The translations under genes were made by a program, and so were the position numbers. Below the pieces are notes generated by a model, which was not told where the DNA came from, ran no database searches, and was given only the letters and a program-made list of their open reading frames with translations. This document shows, in pieces, positions 9,008-20,312 of a stretch of 64,000 nucleotides of DNA. The DNA comes from Adhaeribacter radiodurans (GTDB lineage: Bacteria > Bacteroidota > Bacteroidia > Cytophagales > Hymenobacteraceae), in contig NZ_CP055153.1 in assembly GCF_014075995.1 (NCBI RefSeq), positions 2,232,001-2,296,000 on the forward strand, in the 5' to 3' direction. Position 1 is the stretch's first letter. Every line of letters begins with the position of its first letter.

Positions 9008-10512
9008 AACTACCGCTACTTGACTTGCTGGTTTTCTTGGTTTATATGGTTGGTATTGTATTGTACGGCTGTTCTTTTTATTTCCGGAACAAATCCGCAG
9101 ATGCTTTTACGGTGGGTAGTGGTAATTTGCCGGCCTGGGTGGTGGGGTTATCTATCTTTGCTACCTATGTGAGTAGCATTAGTTTTTTGGCCCTACCCGG
9201 TAAAGCTTACCAAACCAACTGGAACGGTTTTGTATTTAGCCTTTCCATACCAATAGCTTCTTACATAGCGGTGCGGTTTTTTGTCCCCCTTTACCGCGGT
9301 ATTAACAGCGTTTCGGCTTATTATTATTTAGAAACCCGCTTTGGGGCTTGGGCTCGCTTATATGCATCGGCGTGTTACCTGCTCACGCAATTAGCCCGCA
9401 TGGGTTCTATTATGTTTTTATTGGCCTTGCCCATGAACGCCCTTTTTGATTGGAATATTCCTGCCATTATAATCGTTACCGGCATTGGCGTTCTGGTATA
9501 CTCTTTAATGGGCGGTATACAGGCAGTAATCTGGACGGACGCGATTCAAGCTATTATTTTAATTGCCGGCGCTTTGGCTTGTGCATTAGTATTGCTTTAT
9601 TCCATGCCCGAAGGTCCCAGTCAAGTATTTAAAATTGCCGCGGAGCAAGATAAATTTAGCTTGGGAAGTTTAAGTTCCAGCTTGTCTGACTCTACTTTTT
9701 GGGTAATACTTGTTTACGGCTTATTTATTAATTTACAAAACTTTGGTATCGACCAAAGCTACGTGCAGCGCTATTTAACCACTAAATCTGAGAAAGATGC
9801 CAAATTCTCAACTTGGCTGGGCAGCTTACTTTATTTACCTGTTTCGGCTTTATTTTTCTTTATCGGTACAGCACTATTTGCTTACTACCAAGCCCAACCC
9901 CATTTATTACCTGCTAATCTGCAAGAACCTTCCTTGTCTGATCGGGTATTCCCTTATTTTATTGCCAATGGATTACCATCTGGGCTTACTGGTTTGTTGA
10001 TTGCTTCTATTTTTGCTGCCGGAATGAGTACTATTTCCACCAGCCTGAATAGTTCTGCTACCATTATACTTACGGATTATTACCAGCGATATTTTCAGAA
10101 AAATACAAATGAAAAAACGTCGATGTGGGTACTTTATCTGGCTTCTTTAGTAATGGGTATTCTGGGAGTGATCGTCGCTTTGGCTATGTTACAGGTAAAA
10201 AGTGCCTTAGACGCTTGGTGGGCTTTGTCTTCTATTTTTAGTGGTGGTATGCTAGGCTTGTTTTTATTGGGTTACTTTTCACAAAAGGCTCGTAACCGCG
10301 ATGCGCTCCTTGGAGTTATTGCAGGAGTATTGGTGATCTGTTGGATTAGCCTTTCGCCTGCTTATTTCAGAAATGATTTCTGGGCACCTTTTAAAAGTAC
10401 GCTGCATCCTAATCTGGCCATTGTGTTAGGTACTACTGCCATCTTCTTAATTGGTTTTTTTACCGCGCAAATTTTTAATCGAAAAGTAAATGTTAATCTC
10501 AAAAGCAGGTAA
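9004..10512 (+). CDS. Sodium:solute symporter (SSS/SLC5 family)
   Basis: Integral membrane Na+-coupled carrier of 502 residues with about 13 hydrophobic segments. The early part shows the family phrase DAFTVGSGNLPAWVVGLSI followed by ATYVSSISFLALPGKAY, the sodium-site helices. Its start overlaps the lyase stop by four bases (ATGA). In this operon it is the likely importer of the sugar released by the sialidase-family protein; some bacteria take up sialic acid through an SSS carrier. A decayed copy of the last ~40 codons of a close paralogue lies 1.7 kb downstream at 12185-12298. Confidence 0.9.
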   Translation: MKLPLLDLLVFLVYMVGIVLYGCSFYFRNKSADAFTVGSGNLPAWVVGLSIFATYVSSISFLALPGKAYQTNWNGFVFSLSIPIASYIAVRFFVPLYRGINSVSAYYYLETRFGAWARLYASACYLLTQLARMGSIMFLLALPMNALFDWNIPAIIIVTGIGVLVYSLMGGIQAVIWTDAIQAIILIAGALACALVLLYSMPEGPSQVFKIAAEQDKFSLGSLSSSLSDSTFWVILVYGLFINLQNFGIDQSYVQRYLTTKSEKDAKFSTWLGSLLYLPVSALFFFIGTALFAYYQAQPHLLPANLQEPSLSDRVFPYFIANGLPSGLTGLLIASIFAAGMSTISTSLNSSATIILTDYYQRYFQKNTNEKTSMWVLYLASLVMGILGVIVALAMLQVKSALDAWWALSSIFSGGMLGLFLLGYFSQKARNRDALLGVIAGVLVICWISLSPAYFRNDFWAPFKSTLHPNLAIVLGTTAIFLIGFFTAQIFNRKVNVNLKSR

Positions 10513-11303
10513 GAAGCTACCTTAAATCAATAATTAAAAACGCTGGTAAGAGGAATAATTATAATGTTTTAGATTTTCAATCTCTCAATCTGCACGAAAA
10601 CAAAATTTTATTAAGCTTAGAAAAGCCTGATAAAACATGTTTTTTATATATAATATGCTAGGAGTTTATTGCCCTAATTAAACAGTAATGGTTAGCCTTT
10701 CAATATATCTTTTAACAGAATAGGCGGTTTATATTCAGGTTATCTTATCAAAAATAATCTTCTGAATTTCCCGGATAATAAATAATGCAAATTCTTAATA
10801 AAGTAACCTCCTGTTTACCTTATTAGAAATATAATAAAGCATTGTTTTTAAATAAAAAACTTATACCAATCACCGTCATTAAAATTATTAAAATCTACTG
10901 CCTTAGTCTACACAACCGGAGAGTGCAAGTACATTATGCTAGCTTCACTTTTTAATTCTGCTGGTAAATTGCTAGGTAGAATTAATTTTATTAAACAATT
11001 GTAAACTGAATTCAAAACTTTTAACTGTATAGAAGCATAAAACATCTTGAAATAATTATTGAGTTATTTGGTTTAAGAGTAATTAATTTCTATTTTGGTT
11101 TTACCAGTTTAATTGTATTGCTACAGTTATTCATTTACACTTTCTGAAAAGATATCGCAATAGTAGCATACCGCCCCACCTTGTGCATTAAACCTCCTTT
11201 AAGCCGGTTTTTATCCGGAGAATATTAAGACTACAAAAATGAATTTATAGCTTAAGAGCTATAATCTACTTACTGGTTAGCTGAAAAATTAAGTTGTAAT
11301 AGA
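10513..11303. other. AT-rich intergenic region before the FkbM gene
   Basis: About 790 bp with no gene, no clear terminator and no obvious repeat. Base composition is strongly A/T, like the following methyltransferase gene and unlike the symporter upstream, so the two may have arrived together. Confidence 0.35.
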
Positions 11304-12140
11304 ATGAGAAAATTATTTTTAAATCTATTAAAAATATTTAATCCTGGTACTATTAAAATCCGGCATCATTACACCCACCAACCTTTCTTTCTGGATACAT
11401 TTATGCACAAAGGTTATTGGTATCATGGTAAAAATAGAGAACTGGATACAATGGATTTTTTTAGAGATTGTATAACTCCGGGTAGTACAGTAATTGAGGT
11501 AGGGGCTCATATTGGTTATGTGAGTCAGTATTTAAGTTCTTTAACCGGAGAAACGGGAAAAGTTTTAATTTTTGAACCAGGAATTAACAATATTCCCTAT
11601 TTACAAAGGAATATTGCAAAATTGAACAATGTGGAATTAATTCAGAAAGCCGTATCTGATAAGAATGGAGTAGCCAACTTTTACTTAGAAAATTTAACCG
11701 GTCAGAATAATTCTTTAATAAATGATTACCAAAGATTTAATGCTGCTTTAGCTAATTCGGGAGTTAAAGTGAGTAAGAAAACAGTAGAAGTAGAAACTGT
11801 ATCTCTTGATAGCTATTTAAAGCAATTTTATCTTAATGCTTCTATTAATTTCATTAAAATGGATATTGAAGGAGCGGAATTATTTGCTTTGACAGGAATG
11901 ACCGAAACCTTAACAAAGCACAAGCCTAATTTAATGATTGAAGTAACTGTAAATGACTATGAAGTATTACAGCTGTTAAATAATTTGGATTACATTCTTT
12001 TAAACCCAAAGAAAAGGCTGGTAAATAATTTAAAGAAGGTTAACGGAAATATTTTAGGTATTCATAAATCAAGAAAAGAAGTTTTAGAAAAGTTTGGTTT
12101 ATTACCGTTAACGGATGTAATATACTCTCCTGTTCAGTAA
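11304..12140 (+). CDS. FkbM family SAM-dependent methyltransferase
   Basis: Class I methyltransferase of 278 residues. The SAM-binding motif is VIEVGAHIGYVSQYL (64-77), followed by the acidic ribose-binding strand VLIFEPG and the family hallmark FIKMDIEGAELFAL, which defines FkbM proteins. Such enzymes O-methylate glycans, lipids or polyketides; the target here is unknown. No glycan-biosynthesis genes flank it. The coding sequence is clearly richer in A/T than its neighbours and sits between a complete symporter gene and the 3' relic of a second one, which suggests an inserted or rearranged segment. Confidence 0.88.
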   Translation: MRKLFLNLLKIFNPGTIKIRHHYTHQPFFLDTFMHKGYWYHGKNRELDTMDFFRDCITPGSTVIEVGAHIGYVSQYLSSLTGETGKVLIFEPGINNIPYLQRNIAKLNNVELIQKAVSDKNGVANFYLENLTGQNNSLINDYQRFNAALANSGVKVSKKTVEVETVSLDSYLKQFYLNASINFIKMDIEGAELFALTGMTETLTKHKPNLMIEVTVNDYEVLQLLNNLDYILLNPKKRLVNNLKKVNGNILGIHKSRKEVLEKFGLLPLTDVIYSPVQ

Positions 12141-12184
12141 AAAGGCTACAATTAGTTTTTACTTTAGAAAGGTTTGAAATTTAA

Positions 12185-12298
12185 AGTACCCTGCATCCTA
12201 ATTTGGCCATTGTGTTGGGCACTACTGCAATTTTCTTGATTAGTTTTTTTTCCGCACGATTTATGGGTGAGAATAACGAAGTTCATTTATCTATCTAA
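12185..12298 (+). pseudogene. 3' relic of a second sodium:solute symporter gene
   Basis: Read in frame from 12185, this segment gives STLHPNLAIVLGTTAIFLIS, then FFSARF and a short tail to a TAA at 12296. The intact symporter ends STLHPNLAIVLGTTAIFLIG-FFTAQIF. At the DNA level the match covers about 70 bases, and most differences fall at synonymous third positions (TTA/TTG, GGT/GGC, GCC/GCA, ATC/ATT). That pattern means the fragment comes from a formerly selected paralogue rather than a fresh duplication. There is no start codon and nothing of the remaining ~460 codons. Confidence 0.75.
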
Positions 12299-12646
12299 CC
12301 AAAAATTAAGCTAAACCAAAAAGTTTGGAAGCTGAAAATCTAGTATTATGCATTGAAAGAGCTGCTATTATAGATAATAGGAAACAGATGATAAATGCAT
12401 ACGCATACCTATCTATATCATGCATAGGTTAATGATGGTAGCGAGTAGTATCATGTACGGGGAGGCGTGTAGCACGGTACCCCTCTATAAAAAGCCGAAA
12501 GCGTAAACGTTTGTTGAAAATAGTTGAACTCTTACTAAGGCAGGTACGCCGTTCGTGATTAGGAACGAGTTAGAGGTTTAGGAGAAATTTTTTCTTAGGG
12601 GGAATCAGGGAGTTAGGCCGGGGGCGAGGGAAAATGGGGGTTGGTA
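12299..12646. other. Intergenic region upstream of the rRNA promoters
   Basis: No gene seen. It holds small palindromes, for example ACCTAT/ATAGGT around 12399-12424 and a GGGG...GTG/CAC...CCCC stem-like sequence at about 12460-12484. From about 12560 onward the plus strand becomes extremely purine-rich and continues so into the rRNA leader. Confidence 0.35.
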
Positions 12647-12679
12647 TTAGGAAAAGCGGCGGGGGAAGTGTTACCTTTG
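12647..12679 (+). promoter_or_regulatory. rRNA operon promoter P1 (putative)
   Basis: TACCTTTG at 12672-12679 matches the Bacteroidota -7 element TAnnTTTG exactly. The -33 position has only a weak TTAG at 12647-12650 with a 21-base spacer, so this is the least certain of the four promoters. Confidence 0.5.
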
Positions 12680-12851
12680 TGCACCGCAACGAAAAAGGGG
12701 GAGATAAGTTTCCTTTTTTTCTTCGGCCAAAAGCATGGGCGGGAGGCGAGCCCGAAAAGAAAAAGAAGAGTCTGGTAGCCGGCTGGACCGGGGTTCTACT
12801 CCGATAAAAAGTAGGGACCCATAAGGGGGGTAAAATAAAGTGAGCAGAAAG

Positions 12852-12883
12852 TTTGCGCAAGCGGGGAAAGGCTCGTACTTTTG
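12852..12883 (+). promoter_or_regulatory. rRNA operon promoter P2
   Basis: TTTG at 12852-12855, a 20-base spacer, then TACTTTTG at 12876-12883. Both elements match the Bacteroidota primary-sigma consensus (TTTG, TAnnTTTG). It is the best-matching promoter of the array. Confidence 0.75.
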
Positions 12884-12949
12884 TCTTCTGTTTCGGCGAA
12901 AAGCGCCGATTAAAGCCCGGTAAATTTCGAAAAAAAAGTTTCCTTAAAG

Positions 12950-12981
12950 TTTGGAGGTTTGAGAAAAGATTCGGACTTTTG
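12950..12981 (+). promoter_or_regulatory. rRNA operon promoter P3
   Basis: TTTG at 12950-12953, a 20-base spacer, then GACTTTTG at 12974-12981. Only the first base of the -7 element departs from TAnnTTTG. The spacer is the same as in P2 and P4. The bases after it (CCCTCCCAAA) resemble those after P4. Confidence 0.65.
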
Positions 12982-13123
12982 CCCTCCCAAATCGACAGCA
13001 GGTTGAGGCAAGAAAAGCAGGCAGGAAAGCCTTTTCGTTTGAAGGAGCGAAGAGGTAGTTTTCGGAGAGAGGGAGGAGGAAATAGGGGAGTGAAAAAAAA
13101 AGATTAAAATTTTTACTTTCAGA

Positions 13124-13155
13124 TTTGGAAAGAAGGAAAAAGATGTTGACCTTTG
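13124..13155 (+). promoter_or_regulatory. rRNA operon promoter P4
   Basis: TTTG at 13124-13127, a 20-base spacer, then GACCTTTG at 13148-13155, followed by CACTCCCAAAACGA. It is closest to the 16S gene, about 260 bp upstream of its 5' end, and shares the G in first -7 position with P3. Confidence 0.65.
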
Positions 13156-13269
13156 CACTCCCAAAACGAAACAAGGTTTTTTCAAAAGAGAAAAGACGGG
13201 AAAAAGAGAGAAAATAATCTTGCTTAATGAGCAGTTAAGAAGGTTGCCTAAGTAAACGACAGGTTTACA

Positions 13270-13284
13270 AAAGTTCTTTGAATG
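13270..13284 (+). promoter_or_regulatory. boxA-like antitermination site in the 16S leader
   Basis: AAAGTTCTTTGAAT resembles the rRNA antitermination boxA (TGCTCTTTAACA in E. coli), and a near-identical copy (AAGTTCTTTGACATA) lies before the 23S gene. One copy before each large rRNA is the expected arrangement. Confidence 0.55.
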
Positions 13285-13363
13285 AGTGAGAAAAGAGAAT
13301 AGCAAACCGCATAAGTGCTACATCTCATCTTGATGGTGAGAGGGTCTTATGTTAAAAGAGCAG

Positions 13364-13376
13364 GTAACCATCCAGC
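13364..13376 (+). other. 5' half of 16S processing stem
   Basis: GGTAACCATCCAGC upstream of 16S is complementary, with one bulged C, to GCTGATGGTTAC at 14942-14953 downstream. This is the expected RNase III processing stem that loops out the 16S precursor. Confidence 0.6.
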
Positions 13377-13415
13377 GAGACAAATTTGAGTAGTGATACT
13401 CACAAATTATATTCT

Positions 13416-14938
<1,523 letters not shown>

Positions 14939-14941
14939 GGA

Positions 14942-14953
14942 GCTGATGGTTAC
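14942..14953 (+). other. 3' half of 16S processing stem
   Basis: GCTGATGGTTAC pairs with the sequence at 13364-13376 upstream of the 16S gene (8 + 4 base pairs with a one-base bulge), forming the likely RNase III substrate. Confidence 0.55.
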
Positions 14954-15144
14954 TCTAACCGGTTAGCTATTCTCTCTCTCTTATTCAAACCTTATTGCTA
15001 CTAACGACTGGTTAGTAGTCAGGAAAAAAAGAAGTGGCATCATAGCTGCGTGTAAGCTTGAGAAGCAAACGAGAGCGGGCAAGGACAAGAAAGAAGGACT
15101 TCAAGCTTAAGAAAGCCGGAGCATGCAACTCAACTGAAGAATGA

Positions 15145-15221
15145 GGGCTTGTAGCTCAGGTGGTTAGAGCGCTACACTGATAATGTAGAGGTCCCTGGTT
15201 CGAGTCCAGGCAGGCCCACCA
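15145..15221 (+). tRNA. tRNA-Ile (GAT anticodon)
   Basis: A full cloverleaf in the 16S-23S spacer. The acceptor stem is GGGCTTG/CAGGCCC and the anticodon stem-loop CTACA-CTGATAA-TGTAG gives anticodon GAT; the T arm is CCTGG-TTCGAGT-CCAGG. CCA is encoded at 15219-15221. Confidence 0.97.
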
Positions 15222-15227
15222 GCACAT

Positions 15228-15301
15228 GGGGGATTAGCTCAGCTGGCTAGAGCGCCTGCTTTGCACGCAGGAGGTCAACGGTTCGACTCCGTTATTCTCC
15301 A
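15228..15301 (+). tRNA. tRNA-Ala (TGC anticodon)
   Basis: Second spacer tRNA. The acceptor stem GGGGGAT/ATTCTCC contains the alanine identity pair G3-U70; the anticodon stem-loop CCTGC-TTTGCAC-GCAGG gives TGC; the T arm is AACGG-TTCGACT-CCGTT. The discriminator A is followed by CAC, so the CCA end is not encoded, unlike the neighbouring tRNA-Ile. Confidence 0.96.
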
Positions 15302-15417
15302 CACTTAAATAGTACCTCAGTAAAGGCAACAGGTCTTTACTACTAAACTTAGGATTTTTTGTTTGGCTGGCCGATGTATCCCATCGACCCACAAGCGAGC
15401 AACTAACGCCTAAGATA

Positions 15418-15446
15418 AAGTTCTTTGACATAATGGCAAGAGAAAA
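15418..15446 (+). promoter_or_regulatory. Second boxA-like site and 5' half of 23S processing stem
   Basis: AAGTTCTTTGACATA (15418-15432) is the boxA-like element. It runs into ATAATGGCAAGAGAAAA, which is complementary, with small interruptions, to TTTTCTCTTGCCCATTTAT at 18413-18431 downstream of 23S. The same few bases thus serve an antitermination-like site and the RNase III stem. Confidence 0.55.
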
Positions 15447-15484
15447 ACTAGAGTAGACTGTAAATACGAGTAAAGAGTAAATTT

Positions 15485-18380
<2,896 letters not shown>

Positions 18381-18410
18381 AAAACCCTGTTTACTTCCAG
18401 TCCACGGTAG

Positions 18411-18520
18411 CGTTTTCTCTTGCCCATTTATGTTACGCTAGCACGTGGTGCTAGTGAATAAGACTTTAGCCATTATCAAAGCTGCCCAGGCAGCTTCGCT
18501 TACTTAACCAGTAAGCCGAA
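18411..18520 (+). other. 23S-5S spacer with processing stem and hairpins
   Basis: The first part (18413-18431) is the 3' half of the 23S processing stem. It is followed by three perfect small hairpins: CTAGCAC/GTGCTAG (about 18440-18456), AAGCTGCC/GGCAGCTT (18479-18496) and GCTTACT/AGTAAGC (18497-18515). They probably shape RNA processing between 23S and 5S. Confidence 0.45.
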
Positions 18521-18524
18521 CAAT

Positions 18525-18636
18525 AATGGTGGTTATAGCGCGGGTGTTCACCTCTTCCCTTTCCGAACAGAGCAGTTAAGCCCCGTAGCGCCAATGGTAC
18601 TGCAATCACATGCGGGAGAGTAGGTAGCCGCCAACC
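18525..18636 (+). rRNA. rrf: 5S ribosomal RNA
   Basis: About 112 bases. Recognised by TGGTGGTTATAGCGCGGG, CACCTCTTCCC, CCGAACAGAGCAGTTAAG and GGGAGAGTAGGTAGCCGCCA. The ends TGGTGGT and GCCGCCA pair as helix I. Exact ends are approximate. Confidence 0.95.
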
Positions 18637-18649
18637 CCTTTTTTCCTCT

Positions 18650-18692
18650 GAACGCCCCCACCTTCCTTGAAGATGCGGGCGTTCTGCTTTTT
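18650..18692 (+). terminator. Intrinsic terminator of the rRNA operon
   Basis: Perfect 8-bp stem GAACGCCC / GGGCGTTC (18650-18657 and 18677-18684) followed by TGCTTTTT. It lies 14 bases after 5S, as expected for the end of the operon. Confidence 0.85.
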
Positions 18693-18800
18693 AGTGAAAT
18701 GGGTAGCGGATTCTTGCCTTATTCTTCTCTCTTTATAAAAATGAAAGAACCTGGAAAGGTATAATCACGGGTTTAGGTATCACGTATTACCATAATTAAC

Positions 18801-18845
18801 TATTTAGAACCTCACTATTTAGAACGTCAATATTTAGAACCTTAA
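18801..18845. repeat. 15-bp tandem repeat, three units
   Basis: Three consecutive 15-base units, each starting TATTTAGAAC and ending CTCAC, GTCAA or CTTAA. It is a very short array with no spacers, so not CRISPR. Confidence 0.75.
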
Positions 18846-18953
18846 CGTACAAGTAGAAGAGAACAACTTCCAAAAAGTTCTTGCCTACCAAGATTAGTGG
18901 AAATGATTGGTAATCTAACCCTTGAACCTTGGTGACCTTCCTAAAATCCCTGT

Positions 18954-18991
18954 AAGTAAGTACTTTAAATAATTGCAAAAAGTACTTACTT
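18954..18991. repeat. 13-bp perfect inverted repeat
   Basis: AAGTAAGTACTTT (18954-18966) and its exact complement AAAGTACTTACTT (18979-18991), separated by 12 bases. It lies just past the 3' end of the LacI gene but has no T-run on either side, so it may be a processing or REP-like hairpin rather than a terminator. Confidence 0.6.
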
Positions 18992-19044
18992 GGTATTGAC
19001 TTGAGAGTTGGATAATAAAGTAATAAAACCTAAGTTAATGCACC

Positions 19045-20049
19045 CTACCGTTGTATCAGCTTTGATTTAATTACTACTTCTTGCCGGATTGAGCTTCCTG
19101 GATTGGTGATATCGTTCATTAAAATTTGCGCAGCTTTTTCGCCCATTTCATATGGAAATTGTTCAATAGAAGCAATAGGAGGGTTATCCAAGTAAGAGCA
19201 GAAGGAAAGATTGGAAAAGCTGACGAAAAAAATATCTTTGTTTATACGAAAGCCTCGCTCTTTACATACCTGCATGGAATCTAGGGCAATGTAATCGTGA
19301 AAAGCTAAAATAGCTTGGGGCAATTCTGATAAATTTAATAATTCGTTAGTTTTCCGGATCGTGTCTTCCTTAGTTAGGTTTAAACTTTTAATGTAGTGAA
19401 TGTTTACCGGAATTTCGTACTCTTGTAAAGCTTTTACATAGCCTCTTAAGCGTTCTTCTGTGGCTTGCAAAGTATTTGGACCATTTAATAAAGCAATTCT
19501 TCTTAGGCCGCGTGAAATTAAAAAAGCAATGGCTTCGTAGGCACCAACAACGATATCAGAATACACGCAACTATTAGGAGCTCGCTTAATCACGCGGTCG
19601 AACAATACTACAGGTACTCCATGTTTCTGGGCTTCATCAAGATGCAGGTAGGTTTGGGTTTCAGAAGCTACTGATACAATAATGCCATCTACGCCATGTT
19701 TGATTAAAGAAGTAATGGCTGCTTTTTCCCGCTCAAAATTATTCCGAGATTGTACCACCAACACACTGTAGCCTTGCTTCGTTGTAGTGTCTTCAATACC
19801 CGAAATAGCCAGTGAAAAAAACTGTTCGGTTAAAAAAGGTAGTACCACCCCAATATTAAAAGTACATCTTTTTTTTAAATAGATAGCCGTTGAATTAGGC
19901 ACATAACCCATTTCCTGAACTAATTCATGCACTTGTTCGCGGGTGCGTAAACCAATGCGTGGATGATTTTGTAGTGCTCGGGAAACTGTGGTAACTGATA
20001 CGCCCAAACGTTTGGCAATTTCTTTCATGGTGGGCGTGTTATGAGCCAT
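19045..20049 (-). CDS. LacI family transcriptional regulator
   Basis: Sugar-responsive repressor of 334 residues. The N-terminal helix-turn-helix is TMKEIAKRLGVSVTTVSRAL (residues 7-26), with the hinge helix region near 45-60, and the rest is a periplasmic-binding-protein-like effector domain (from NIGVVLPFL to the C-terminal KLIQR). It diverges from a galactokinase-like gene; the 263-bp gap contains a palindrome GCAATCGGTTGC that fits the LacI-family operator pattern exactly. It probably controls itself and the kinase, GH109 and GH31 genes; the inducer is unknown. Confidence 0.92.
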   Translation of the reverse strand: MAHNTPTMKEIAKRLGVSVTTVSRALQNHPRIGLRTREQVHELVQEMGYVPNSTAIYLKKRCTFNIGVVLPFLTEQFFSLAISGIEDTTTKQGYSVLVVQSRNNFEREKAAITSLIKHGVDGIIVSVASETQTYLHLDEAQKHGVPVVLFDRVIKRAPNSCVYSDIVVGAYEAIAFLISRGLRRIALLNGPNTLQATEERLRGYVKALQEYEIPVNIHYIKSLNLTKEDTIRKTNELLNLSELPQAILAFHDYIALDSMQVCKERGFRINKDIFFVSFSNLSFCSYLDNPPIASIEQFPYEMGEKAAQILMNDITNPGSSIRQEVVIKSKLIQR

Positions 20050-20140
20050 AAAAAATGGTTAAGAGATGGTAGACTAAAACTACAGTGTTCTGAGCAATAA
20101 AGCTAATAAATCAAATTTCTTTAATTAAGCTACAATTTGC

Positions 20141-20152
20141 GCAATCGGTTGC
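20141..20152. promoter_or_regulatory. LacI-family operator
   Basis: GCAATCGGTTGC matches the general LacI/GalR operator pattern GCAANCGNTTGC at every fixed position, with the central CpG. It lies about 90 bp upstream of the lacI-type start and 160 bp upstream of the kinase start, a normal place for shared control. Confidence 0.65.
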
Positions 20153-20312
20153 ACGGCCCTAAAGCAATAATTAAGCTCGCTGGTTGCATTCGACAGTTAA
20201 TAATACCTTGAATAAGTAAGATATAATATTTATATTCAACAATCTTAATCATATTGAAAATACTGGCCGAACTATTTCGGTAGTATTAAAGCTGAAATTT
20301 AAAAGATAAAAA

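Larger units (their letters stand above)
18693..19044. other. Intergenic region with short repeats downstream of the rRNA operon
   Basis: Between the rRNA terminator and the 3' end of the LacI gene. It holds a 15-bp tandem repeat (18801-18845) and a 13-bp inverted repeat (18954-18991), listed separately. An open frame on the minus strand here looks accidental: its VLN-repeat end is just the 15-bp repeat translated. Confidence 0.5.

Noticed and set aside
12510-12540. A fifth rRNA promoter (TTTG at 12510 with TACTAAGG)
   Set aside because: The -33 box is present but the -7 box lacks the TTTG part.
12570-13305. Open frames on both strands upstream of 16S (up to 131 codons)
   Set aside because: They result from the purine-rich leader; the products are low-complexity (Phe/Ser/Leu/Pro or Lys/Arg/Gly) and overlap the tandem promoters.
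18801-18845. CRISPR array
   Set aside because: Units are 15 bases and directly adjacent, without spacers, and no cas genes are present.
18796-18978. 60-codon minus-strand frame after the rRNA operon
   Set aside because: Its VLN repeats come from the 15-bp DNA repeat and its start lies in the inverted repeat; no gene features.
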